From Thermoprotei archaeon (lineage in GTDB: Archaea > Thermoproteota > Thermoprotei > Thermofilales > B20-G17), in assembly GCA_003649515.1 (NCBI GenBank), contig QMSC01000009.1, positions 1 to 16,930 of the forward strand: a DNA stretch of 16,930 nt, given 5' to 3'. This document shows, in pieces, positions 1-7,990 of this stretch; positions within the stretch are counted from its first letter, which is position 1, and each line of letters begins with the position of its first letter. A program made the position numbers and the translations under genes. The notes beneath the pieces were generated by a model, which had not been told where the DNA came from, made no database searches, and saw only the letters and a list, made by a program, of their open reading frames with translations.

Positions 1-1
1 C

Positions 2-1036
2 ACCCTACAGGTCATAAATAGGCTAGTGGCTGAGAAGAACATTATAGCTTTCTCGGGGGAGGATGCGGCTTTTGTTAAAGCCGATAGAGCTAACGCCGAA
101 AAAGTCGTGGAATTGCTGAAGGGAGGTAAAGATCTTCGAGAGATCAAGAACTTCTTTGAAAAAAGCGTGGATCTGGCGGGAAGCGTAACTCTAATCGAGT
201 GGCCCTGGGAAATAGTGAAGGTAAACTCCGAACAGTTAATCGAGGACTATGATAAGCTCTTTAAAGGAGGAGCTTGGGAAGCTGATTATGTAGCACCTAA
301 TGTCACAGTTTTAGGTGGTAAGGAGAGGGTATACGTTTCGAAGGGCGTTGAAATAGAGCCCTTTGTATGCCTTGATGCTCGTAGAGGTCCAATTTATATA
401 GGTGAAAACACGCGAATTCAAGCTGGCGCGAGAATCGAGGGACCGGCTTACATTGGAAAGGACACGATAATAATCGGCGGTGCGCAAATACGTGAAGGAA
501 GCAATATAGGGGACGTTTGCAGAGTAGGCGGTGAATTAGAGGAGAGCGTCATACACGGATATTCGAACAAGTATCACTTCGGCTTCATAGGTCATGCTTA
601 CATAGGCGAGTGGATTAACCTAGGAGCTGGCACAACTAATAGCGACTTGAAGGACACTTACGGTAACGTGCGCGTTAATATTCGGGGACGGATGATAGAT
701 ACTGGGACCAAAAAGGTTGGGTCATTCATTGGAGATATGGTTAAGACTTCTATAGGAGTGTGTATCTATACGGGCAAGCTAATAGGAGTTGCAGCACATC
801 TTCACGGAATAGTATGGGACAACGTGCCGTCCTTTACAATATATGCTAAGAGCCTTAGCGCAGGAGTCGTTGAGCTGTATTTGGACTCAGCGCTAGAGAT
901 TCAAAGGCGTATGATGGGACGTAGGGGCAAGACTTTGTCACAAGCTGAGGAAGAGTTAATTAGAAAGGTTTTCGAGATGACGGCGAAAGAACGAGAAGAG
1001 TTTGGGGTGAGAAAGGGCAAGTTTATACTTAAATGA
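2..1036 (+). CDS. GlmU-like sugar nucleotidyltransferase/acyltransferase, 5' partial
   Basis: A left-handed beta-helix (hexapeptide repeat) protein of the alternative GlmU-like family, which in bacteria is predicted to acetylate glucosamine-1-phosphate and/or make UDP-GlcNAc. Counting from the GTG at 26, residues 85-275 hold imperfect hexapeptide repeats (GPIYIGENTRI at 121-131, GPAYIGKDTII at 139-149). They also hold the family signature GGELEESVIHGYSN (168-181) followed by FIGHAYIGEWINLGAGTTNS (187-206). EWPWEIVKVN (58-67) is the usual linker between the nucleotidyltransferase and helix domains. The GTG at 26 has no good ribosome site, and the frame is open upstream to the window edge, with sequence (QVINRLVAEKNIIAF) that looks like family protein. 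I therefore treat the gene as truncated by the edge, with most of the N-terminal domain outside. The C-terminal 60 residues are helical and charged. The SIS gene starts 9 bases after its stop. Exact sugar substrate unknown. Confidence 0.8.
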   Translation, partial: TLQVINRLVAEKNIIAFSGEDAAFVKADRANAEKVVELLKGGKDLREIKNFFEKSVDLAGSVTLIEWPWEIVKVNSEQLIEDYDKLFKGGAWEADYVAPNVTVLGGKERVYVSKGVEIEPFVCLDARRGPIYIGENTRIQAGARIEGPAYIGKDTIIIGGAQIREGSNIGDVCRVGGELEESVIHGYSNKYHFGFIGHAYIGEWINLGAGTTNSDLKDTYGNVRVNIRGRMIDTGTKKVGSFIGDMVKTSIGVCIYTGKLIGVAAHLHGIVWDNVPSFTIYAKSLSAGVVELYLDSALEIQRRMMGRRGKTLSQAEEELIRKVFEMTAKEREEFGVRKGKFILK

Positions 1037-1041
1037 GGTGG
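1035..1041 (+). promoter_or_regulatory. Shine-Dalgarno site overlapping the upstream stop codon
   Basis: GAGGTGG begins inside the TGA stop (1034-1036) of the GlmU-like gene and lies 4 bases before the ATG at 1046. It matches the archaeal anti-Shine-Dalgarno end (AUCACCUCC). It fixes the start of the SIS gene and implies translational coupling of the two genes. Confidence 0.7.
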
Positions 1042-1045
1042 TGGT

Positions 1046-2110
1046 ATGGAAGAGCATTTTATGATCCGTGAAACTCGGGAGGGTTCTGAGGCTATACGAA
1101 GAACGATAGTTGAAAATAAGGAGGTCGTAAGAACACTAGTTAGAGAATTAAAGGGGAGAGGCGTAGATAGAGGCTTCATTATCGGTAGTGGAACAAGTTT
1201 CCATGCGAGCCTAGTGTTAGGCTTTCTCTTGAGCAAGTATACAGGTCTGCACTTTGTGGCAGTTCCTGCTTCAGAGTTCGAGGACTGGACTCCCTTGGTC
1301 ACATCAGATTACGCTATTATCGCGTTTTCTCAGTCGGGTGAAAGTAGCGATATAATAAAGGCTGTCAAGGCAGCTAAGACTAAGGGAGTGTTCGTAATAG
1401 GGATAACAAACACTCCCGGAAGTACTCTCACTAAAATATCGGACTTCTCCCTCATAACGAGGGCAGGTGAGGAGAAGGCTGTAGTGGCAACTAAAACCTA
1501 CGATGCGCAACTCGCCATAGCAAGCTTGCTAGCTTATAACGTGTCAGATACTCCCCTAGCTGAAGTTAATAGAGGGAAGCTAGAGCAAGCACATGTATTG
1601 GTGAAAGAGGTTCTAGAAATAGAGTCTACAATAAAGGATATTGCAACTCGATATAAGGAAGCTGAACACGCATTCATTCTAGGCAGGGGCGTCAATTATC
1701 CGAATGCGCTCGAGATGGCGCTAAAGCTGAAGGAGGCTGCCATGATCCACGCAGAGGGATTTGCTGTGAGGGAGTTCTTACATGGACCTGTGCAATTAGT
1801 GGATGAAACAACGCCAGTGATCATATTCTTGCCAACGAAGAAGTCCCTCAAGGAGTCCGAGAAAACTATTGACAAGTTAAAATCATATAACGCTAAAATT
1901 ATAGCTATAGCAGGAAAGGGAGTTGACGTCAGCGATTTTGCATCAGACGTAATAACAATACCTGACATAGACGAGGACTTATCGATATTTCCGGTGATCA
2001 AGGCCGCACAACTATTTGCTTATCACTTATCCATAGCCAGAGGTCTAAATCCTGACAAGCCTACTAAGTTAGCAAAAGTAGTGAAGTATGAAGAGGGAGG
2101 CTCAGGCTAG
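1046..2110 (+). CDS. Double-SIS sugar-phosphate isomerase/deaminase (GlmS isomerase or GlmD type)
   Basis: A 354-residue cytosolic protein with two SIS domains (about 30-165 and 195-335), equivalent to the isomerase half of glucosamine-6-phosphate synthase without the glutaminase half. Phosphosugar-binding loops GSGTS (47-51) and SQSGES (95-100) are clear. Catalytic residues of E. coli GlmS have counterparts: KLKE (227-230, equivalent to K485/E488), LHGP (245-248, H504) and LAK (342-344, K603). No N-terminal nucleophile cysteine or glutamine amidotransferase domain exists, so the likely reaction is ammonia-releasing GlcN-6-P deamination (as in the archaeal GlmD of Thermococcus) or the reverse with free ammonia; the sequence does not decide the direction. 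The ATG at 1046 is the first possible start, since an in-frame TGA lies just upstream. The second Met (1061) is possible but less well served by the ribosome site. Its 3' end overlaps the convergent GH84 gene by 9 bases. Confidence 0.85.
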   Translation: MEEHFMIRETREGSEAIRRTIVENKEVVRTLVRELKGRGVDRGFIIGSGTSFHASLVLGFLLSKYTGLHFVAVPASEFEDWTPLVTSDYAIIAFSQSGESSDIIKAVKAAKTKGVFVIGITNTPGSTLTKISDFSLITRAGEEKAVVATKTYDAQLAIASLLAYNVSDTPLAEVNRGKLEQAHVLVKEVLEIESTIKDIATRYKEAEHAFILGRGVNYPNALEMALKLKEAAMIHAEGFAVREFLHGPVQLVDETTPVIIFLPTKKSLKESEKTIDKLKSYNAKIIAIAGKGVDVSDFASDVITIPDIDEDLSIFPVIKAAQLFAYHLSIARGLNPDKPTKLAKVVKYEEGGSG

Positions 2111-4603
2111 TAAAATCTCGAATATTTTTACTCTCTTCCTATTAACTTTAAATACTATTCTCAGCTTTTTTGAGCTGGCTTCTCCCTCCCAGTAGGGGCT
2201 ATCTATCAGGTCAACGGTAACCCACTCATTATTCATGAAGGCTTGGATTTCACCCAACACCATTTGTAACTCGGTATCCTGGAATATCGTCATTGCCTTG
2301 ATCTCTCTCTCCGCGTCTATTTCTAAATAGTCCCCGGCCCTAACATTTACGAGCTCAACAAACGTTGTTAAATCTCCATCAAAGAGGTTTTCGAGGCATC
2401 CTCGAGCTATGGAAGCGGTAGTCTCTACTCTAGGGGCCTTCCAAGCACATGCCTTGAAGATTCTCACGTACGGCTTGCATTCGTAGTCCTTAAGGGACTT
2501 TACCCTGACATACCTTGCCTTTATATCTTGAAGCGACAGTTCAAGCGTACTAGAGCAGAACTCTCCGATTTTCCTCCAATTCCTCCCATTAGTGCTCACG
2601 GAGATCTCATAGAGAGGTATGAAGTCATGTGTGACGTTCTGCTCACCCTGCACGAATAGAATCTTGTAAATTTCTTCTTCACGCCTCAAATCCAATTCTA
2701 TGTAATCGTCCTTACGGAGGTTATAGAACCACTTGAACCCTGTGTCGCAAAGACCATCAATAGCGTTGAAGGGGGTTCTCCCATCGATCCATCGCCTAAC
2801 GTTAGTATATACTAAAGGCTTCTTGAAGGGCCAGCCTCTTCCTGTACAGGCTTTCTCTGAGAGGAGGTATAGGGCTTCCTTTAAAGGTTGAACGCTTGGG
2901 AAAGTTCTCCCTTCTGTTTGAACGAACTGGGGTATTTCTCCAATTCTCTTAGAAAGGCTCTCAGACAGGTTTATTAGATCCCATGCACTCTTAAGGAGCT
3001 TCCAGGCGACGTCCTTTTCCTTGCAAGTTAGTGCGTCTAGGAGGATCAAGCCCGCTTGAGCGTAGTTCCTTAGCTTTGAAGTGTAGGGCTTAATTTCTAG
3101 AAGCAATTTAGAGTTTGAAAGGTTCGTCTGCAAAAACGCTGCAACTTCAAGCATGCTTTTGAAAAGTCTCTTTAATGTCGTAATGTCGTTCTCCCTTACA
3201 GCCCTTAATAGCTCTTCCACAATTTCAGAGTATTCGGGCCACAGTGTGGATAATCCGAGCAATCTAGCGAGTGTCTTAATGTATGGAGCACATCTAGGAC
3301 CTACAACTATGTTTAAGGAGTTATCCCAGCCTCTTTTCGGGTCATAGTCTTCGGTGTTCCAGGTATAGTCGGCAATTGTAGCTATGGCTACTTTTGAAGC
3401 CTCTGCTTCGTTCATAGGATTGGAGAACAGAGCCTCAACGTACTCCTCTAGTCCTTTCTCTCTGCCCTTTATGGGCCCTAAGTTAAGCCAATCGCGAGCG
3501 TAGTCGTTAACAGGATAGTTGTCCCATATCCATAGTTTTCGTTTTAGTGTCTCAGAGATCTTTCCAGCGGCTTCTCTGCTTATTGTGCGGGAGCATACCT
3601 GAGGGCCAGTCCACATGATGCCTATGTTTCTATTCAGCTTTTCGCCGAGTTCTATGAGGTAAGAAGTAGGCTCAGTTCCTCTGTACTCCGTGGGGCACAT
3701 GAAGAGCTGAATCTCGGGATCTATTTCTTTCAACTTTTCGTATAGCCTGTTTAGGAAGTATGCTTGAGCTTCTGCAAGCGTTTTGAACTTGGCTTTATCA
3801 TCTTCATGGATCAATCTATTTGGTATGTCGTCGAGAAACACTGCGAACCAGTTCACGCCGATCATCTTAATTTCCATTATTTTTCGAATTAGAGTTTCCA
3901 GATCTTCTTCATTACTGTACTTCACGGAAAGTCCAGGGCTAATGGCGAATATGAATTCGACGAAGTTCTCCTTCGAGACTTGTACGAGTTCCTTAAACTT
4001 TCCCATGTACTCGAGGGGATACTTCTCCCTCCACTTCTCCCTATGATAAGGATCGTCCTTGGGAGCGTAAATGTAGGCGTTCATCTTAACTGTAGCTAGG
4101 AATTTTATGATGCTCTTCCTATCCTCCCAGCTCCACGGCTCGTAATAGAACCCCTCAACTACTCCCCTTACGGGGATCGATGGATAGTCTAGAATCAGCA
4201 CTTCTGGCGCCTTTAGGGCCTTATGAAGCTGAGTGCAGAGCTGTTTTAAGGTCTGTAAACCATAGAAGCACGCCTGCTCAGTGAAACCCGCTATCTCCAT
4301 GCTAGGGGGGTCTGCTAGGACGAGTAGGACATATCCTTGAGACCCTAAGACATTTGGGTCAAGCTCCAGCGACATCCTTTCAGCAAAACGCCTAATATTG
4401 CTGAAATCCCTAGATACCTTTAATGTAGCTTCTCCTTCTTCTACTATTGGAACTCCTCTCTCCCTAATCCAGTCCTCAATGTGTCTCTTGACTCCTTTAA
4501 GATCCTCCTCTATTTCTAGCCTTATAGAATGGAACTTGAGATGTTTTTCGCCTAACCACAGGACTTTGCGGGGCTTAGGTAAAATTCTTTCGAGAGCTTG
4601 CAT
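2102..4603 (-). CDS. GH84 beta-N-acetylglucosaminidase (O-GlcNAcase-like) with C-terminal discoidin-like domains
   Basis: An 833-residue glycoside hydrolase of family 84, predicted to remove terminal beta-linked GlcNAc by substrate-assisted catalysis. Layout: GH20b-like N-terminal domain (about 1-140), TIM barrel (about 145-430), helical region (about 455-590) and two F5/8 type C (discoidin)-like beta domains (about 595-722 and 728-833). Active-site signatures are intact: RGVVEGFYYEPWSWEDR (146-162), YAPKDDP (179-185, including the conserved Lys), the catalytic Asp pair in FLDD (256-259), WDNYPVNDY (360-368) and SNPMNEAEASK (394-404), then ADYTWN. These match the known GH84 residues that bind the N-acetyl group. 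The N-terminus is charged and has no signal peptide or membrane segment, so the enzyme should be cytosolic. The ATG at 4603 is the most upstream possible start (in-frame TGA just before it). GH84 is well known in bacteria and animals and appears uncommon in archaea. The natural substrate (glycoprotein, glycan fragment or other) is not evident. Confidence 0.9.
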   Translation of the reverse strand: MQALERILPKPRKVLWLGEKHLKFHSIRLEIEEDLKGVKRHIEDWIRERGVPIVEEGEATLKVSRDFSNIRRFAERMSLELDPNVLGSQGYVLLVLADPPSMEIAGFTEQACFYGLQTLKQLCTQLHKALKAPEVLILDYPSIPVRGVVEGFYYEPWSWEDRKSIIKFLATVKMNAYIYAPKDDPYHREKWREKYPLEYMGKFKELVQVSKENFVEFIFAISPGLSVKYSNEEDLETLIRKIMEIKMIGVNWFAVFLDDIPNRLIHEDDKAKFKTLAEAQAYFLNRLYEKLKEIDPEIQLFMCPTEYRGTEPTSYLIELGEKLNRNIGIMWTGPQVCSRTISREAAGKISETLKRKLWIWDNYPVNDYARDWLNLGPIKGREKGLEEYVEALFSNPMNEAEASKVAIATIADYTWNTEDYDPKRGWDNSLNIVVGPRCAPYIKTLARLLGLSTLWPEYSEIVEELLRAVRENDITTLKRLFKSMLEVAAFLQTNLSNSKLLLEIKPYTSKLRNYAQAGLILLDALTCKEKDVAWKLLKSAWDLINLSESLSKRIGEIPQFVQTEGRTFPSVQPLKEALYLLSEKACTGRGWPFKKPLVYTNVRRWIDGRTPFNAIDGLCDTGFKWFYNLRKDDYIELDLRREEEIYKILFVQGEQNVTHDFIPLYEISVSTNGRNWRKIGEFCSSTLELSLQDIKARYVRVKSLKDYECKPYVRIFKACAWKAPRVETTASIARGCLENLFDGDLTTFVELVNVRAGDYLEIDAEREIKAMTIFQDTELQMVLGEIQAFMNNEWVTVDLIDSPYWEGEASSKKLRIVFKVNRKRVKIFEILLA

Positions 4604-4631
4604 GGGCCCTCAAAATATGAAAGTACTATCG

Positions 4632-4640
4632 GATATATAA
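4632..4640 (-). promoter_or_regulatory. TATA box of the GH84 gene
   Basis: On the minus strand the motif TTATATATC precedes the GH84 start by about 30 bases, so transcription would begin near 4610, only a few bases before the ATG. A short GAGGGC lies at 4605-4610. This predicts a very short leader. Confidence 0.55.
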
Positions 4641-4701
4641 GGAAACGTGATCTACTGAGCGGTTAATGCACTTTAACAACTTCTTCTATTCTAAGTCGAG
4701 G

Positions 4702-4716
4702 GGAAAATTTATTTAG
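4702..4716 (+). promoter_or_regulatory. BRE/TATA promoter of leuS
   Basis: GGAAAATTTATTTAG resembles an archaeal BRE (purine-rich, GGAAAA) followed by a TATA element (TTTATTTA, 4708-4715). Its centre is about 26 bases upstream of the leuS start, which places the transcription start at or next to the start codon, so the mRNA is probably leaderless. It diverges from the GH84 promoter within a 134-base intergenic region. Confidence 0.55.
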
Positions 4717-4737
4717 ACAAAGGTAATTGTGTAGTGC

Positions 4738-7662
4738 TTGGTGGCCGTTATTGCTAGTCGAGGCATAGTTCCTAAGGCCGATAAAAGCAAGGTTGAGTTC
4801 TTGAAGAATATTGAAGAGAAGTGGCAGAAAAAGTGGTCCGAGGCGAAGATCTTCGAAGCTGATCCAAACGATAAGCCGAAATTCTTCCTAACATTTCCCT
4901 ATCCCTACATTAATGCCTACCCCCACTTGGGCTCAGCGTATACTGTATTAAGGGTCGATATAGTTGCCAGATTCAAGCGCATGAAGGGGTTTAACGTGCT
5001 TTTCCCCCAAGGATGGCATGCTACAGGAGGTCCAATAGTAGCTGCTGCTTTGAGGGTAAGGGAGGGTGATCCTAAACAAATAAATGTTCTTAAAATGATG
5101 GGCATTTCGGAGGAGGACATACCCAAATTTAAGGACCCAGAGTACTGGGTGAGATTCTTTAAGGTTGCTTGGAAGAACGACTTTAAGAGATATGGGCTCT
5201 CGATCGATTGGAGGAGAGAGTTCTATACAACCTACTTGAATCCCCCCTATAGCAAGTTTGTTCAATGGCAGTACACTAAGCTTAGAGAGAAAGGTCTGAT
5301 CGTGAAGGGCGAACATCCCGTTGTTTGGTGTCCCAAGGAGAGGAAGGTTGTTGGAGATCACGATCGTCCAGATCAATATGTCGGTATAGGCCCTGAAGAA
5401 GTTATCATAATCAAGTTTAAGAGCGATGACGGCCTCGTATTTCCCTGCTTAACCTACCGACCTGAAACGGTTTATGGAGCCGTTAATGTATGGGTAAATC
5501 CTGAAGCAGAGTACTTCGTAGCCGAAGTTGATGGAGAGAGATGGGTGTTAGGGGAATACGGCTTAAATGAGCTGAGGGATCAGGGTCGCAGGGTTGAGAT
5601 AAAGGGACGGATAGTTGGAAAAGAGGTCTTAGGAAAGTATGTTACCAACCCCGTTAGAGGTTGGAGAGTACCGGTATTACCGGCAAGCTTTGTAGACCCT
5701 CAGATGGGCACTGGAGTTGTAATGTCAGTTCCCGCTCACGCGCCCTACGATTATGCTGCTCTCAAAGACCTTAAGGAAAAGCCCCAGCTTCTAGAGAAGT
5801 ACGGGCTAAGCCCCGATATCGTTAAGGGCGTAGAACCTGTGAGCATAATTAGACTGGAGGAGTACGGCGACTATCCAGCCGTCAAAATAGTCGAGGAAAT
5901 GGGCATTAAGAGTCAGAACGATTTCGAGAAACTCGAGGAGGCGACAAAGGAGATATACACAAAGGAGTTTCATAAAGGAGTTCTGAAGGACGTCTTCGGC
6001 AAGTGGGCAGGGAGGATTGTTGGAGAGGTAAAGCAAGAGATCATAGAAGACCTCGTATCTAAGCGCGTAGCGCTAAGACACTATACGCTTCCCTCCATGG
6101 TAATTTGTAGATGTGGCTCAAAAACGCACGTAAAGATAGTCAAGGACCAATGGTTCATAAAATACAGTGACCCTCAATGGAAGAAGCTAGCTCACGAGTG
6201 CATTGACACGATGGTCTTCCTGCCCGAAGATATTAGAGAGTACTTCCACAGCCAAGTGAACTGGTACGGGGATTGGGCCTGCACGCATAAAGGAGAGCTT
6301 GGAACCCCATTGCCATGGGATCCTGAATGGGTTTTGGAGTCGTTAAGCGACTCTACGATATACATGGCGTATTATACAATTTCCAAGTATCTTCAGCATC
6401 CAGAGAAGTACGGCATTGACTGGAATAGAATTGATGACGACTTCTTCGACTATGTATTCCTTGGACAGGGGGATGTTCGCAAACTCTCGGAGAAGACGGG
6501 TATATCCGTCAAGTTGCTTGAAGAAATGAAAAAGGAGTTCCTGTATTGGTATCCAGTCGATCTTAGAATATCCGGTAAGGATCTAATGCCCAATCACCTA
6601 GTTTTCTTCATAATGCACCACGTAGCAGTATTCTCGAAAGAAAAGTGGCCGAGAGGCATAGGTATTAATGGATGGGTACTTGTTGGCGGCAAAAAGATGT
6701 CGAAGAGCCTTGGGAACTTCATAACGTTGAGGCAAGCGTTAGAGTGGTGGGGAGCAGATGCCACCCGATTCGCAGAAGCATATGCTGGTGATGCTGGGCT
6801 AGACGACGCGAATTTCGAGCCCGAGATGGCTGATAGAGCCGTTGATATACTATATGAGTGGTATAATTTCGCGGTAAGTAATTACGGAAAGGGTCGAGAT
6901 AGCTGGCTTAGTGTGGATTATTGGTTCCAGAGCGTTTTATACAGAACGGTAAAGGAAGTAGAGGAGGAAATGGAGAAAACAAACTTTAAAACAGCCCTAG
7001 TTAAAGGCTTCTTCGATCTGCAGAATAAGTTCAGATGGTACCTTAGAAGGTGTGGAGGCACGCCTAACAAGGAGTTGCAGAATAAGTTCATTGAAATCCA
7101 GACACTAATCCTAGCTCCCTTCACGCCTCATATAGCTGAGGAAATATGGGAGAAGCTGGGCAAAAAGGGCTTTGCAAGCCTAGCACCATGGCCCCAAGTA
7201 GATGAGTCGAAAATAAACCCAACAGCTGAGAAGTGCGAGGAAATAGTGAGACTGGTGCTCGAGGATGCTAGCGAGATCCTAAAGGTTCTGAAGACGAAAC
7301 CCAAGGAACTATGTATAGTCCTGCCTGCTCGATGGAAATACGACTTCTTCAAGGCACTTGCTGAAAAGTTGGAGAGAAATTATAAGATCAGGGACGCTAT
7401 AAGTGAAACTATGAGAGAGTTTAAGAGCGTTGAAGGCGTTGACAGGAAGGTTTTATCACAAATTGTAGGAAGGATAATAAGGGATCCGAAACCCCTCTCC
7501 CTTCTAGTGGATCCTGCTATTGAAGAGAGGACATTGAAGGATGCACTGGACTTCATAGAGCAGGAGCTTCGCTTAAAGGCAGTTCTTGCGAGAGAGGAGG
7601 AAGTGAAGGAGCCAAAAGCTAGACTTGCTATGCCAGCAAAGCCAGCGCTGATATTTAGGTAG
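4738..7662 (+). CDS. leuS: Leucyl-tRNA synthetase, archaeal/eukaryal type
   Basis: A 974-residue cytosolic class Ia synthetase that charges tRNA-Leu, near the usual length for archaeal LeuRS. The Rossmann catalytic domain starts with FPYPYINAYPHLGSAY (53-68), where the HIGH motif reads HLGS. The CP1 editing domain is present, with TYRPETVYG near 239-247 and the editing-site Asp in HAPYD (residue 338). KKMSKSLGN (652-660) is the intact KMSKS loop. An alpha-helical anticodon-binding domain and a C-terminal tRNA-contacting extension follow. An in-frame TAG (4732-4734) limits the start to the TTG at 4738 or the GTG at 4741; with the promoter position, either fits a leaderless message. The HLGS variant is the only unusual feature. 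The last 8 bases overlap the tail of a minus-strand gene remnant. Confidence 0.96.
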   Translation: MVAVIASRGIVPKADKSKVEFLKNIEEKWQKKWSEAKIFEADPNDKPKFFLTFPYPYINAYPHLGSAYTVLRVDIVARFKRMKGFNVLFPQGWHATGGPIVAAALRVREGDPKQINVLKMMGISEEDIPKFKDPEYWVRFFKVAWKNDFKRYGLSIDWRREFYTTYLNPPYSKFVQWQYTKLREKGLIVKGEHPVVWCPKERKVVGDHDRPDQYVGIGPEEVIIIKFKSDDGLVFPCLTYRPETVYGAVNVWVNPEAEYFVAEVDGERWVLGEYGLNELRDQGRRVEIKGRIVGKEVLGKYVTNPVRGWRVPVLPASFVDPQMGTGVVMSVPAHAPYDYAALKDLKEKPQLLEKYGLSPDIVKGVEPVSIIRLEEYGDYPAVKIVEEMGIKSQNDFEKLEEATKEIYTKEFHKGVLKDVFGKWAGRIVGEVKQEIIEDLVSKRVALRHYTLPSMVICRCGSKTHVKIVKDQWFIKYSDPQWKKLAHECIDTMVFLPEDIREYFHSQVNWYGDWACTHKGELGTPLPWDPEWVLESLSDSTIYMAYYTISKYLQHPEKYGIDWNRIDDDFFDYVFLGQGDVRKLSEKTGISVKLLEEMKKEFLYWYPVDLRISGKDLMPNHLVFFIMHHVAVFSKEKWPRGIGINGWVLVGGKKMSKSLGNFITLRQALEWWGADATRFAEAYAGDAGLDDANFEPEMADRAVDILYEWYNFAVSNYGKGRDSWLSVDYWFQSVLYRTVKEVEEEMEKTNFKTALVKGFFDLQNKFRWYLRRCGGTPNKELQNKFIEIQTLILAPFTPHIAEEIWEKLGKKGFASLAPWPQVDESKINPTAEKCEEIVRLVLEDASEILKVLKTKPKELCIVLPARWKYDFFKALAEKLERNYKIRDAISETMREFKSVEGVDRKVLSQIVGRIIRDPKPLSLLVDPAIEERTLKDALDFIEQELRLKAVLAREEEVKEPKARLAMPAKPALIFR

Positions 7663-7990
7663 CTGTCTCTCTATGCTTCTTAAGGGAGTTTAGGAATTCC
7701 TCGAAGTTTTGTATAGCTAGCCTTAAAGCCTCTCCAAGGATAACATCCTTAAGGAGACGTACGGCATTAATAGTACCCTTAAGAGCCTTCTTAAACTCCC
7801 AGACCCACCTCCTAGCGCGAATAAGCTCCTTGCCGACAACCTATTTAAGTTACCCTATGTCAGCGTCAAGAGTTAAGTAGATATACGCGTCCTTTAAACT
7901 CTTATAAATGGGATGAAGCTTTCCTGTGCCCGAGTGAGCGGTGAACGTCGCTAGGCCCCTGACCGCTTCATATTTTAAATGAAGAGCCAC
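7655..7990 (-). pseudogene. Remnant of a small unknown gene with two in-frame stops
   Basis: One minus-strand frame reads like protein from about 7990 to a TAA at 7655-7657, but is broken by TAA at 7850-7852 and TAG at 7841-7843, three codons apart. The upstream part (about 40-46 codons) includes YEAVRGLATFTAHSG and KSLKDAYIYLTLDADIG. The downstream part (61 codons) includes GKELIRARRWVWEFKKALKG and EALRLAIQNFEEFLNSLKKH and looks helical and charged. There is no start codon just after the stops that would make the second half an independent gene. It may have started inside the end of amrS (GTG at 7988-7990). I do not recognise the family; a small helical protein is all that can be said. This stretch accounts for the 312 bases between leuS and amrS. 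Chance open sequence is the alternative. Confidence 0.5.

Noticed and set aside
901..1302. Minus-strand open frame of 133 codons across the GlmU-like/SIS junction
   Set aside because: It is antisense to two well-supported genes and to a clear ribosome binding site, and its composition (rich in Ser, Pro, Leu) is that of antisense translation.
4948..5376. Open frame of 142 codons on the minus strand
   Set aside because: It lies wholly within leuS, whose frame is supported by strong family motifs in this very region, and its product resembles nothing.
7841..7852. Recoding of the TAG at 7841 as pyrrolysine or readthrough in the remnant
   Set aside because: A TAA lies only three codons upstream in the same frame, so recoding of TAG alone would not restore the gene; decay is the simpler reading.
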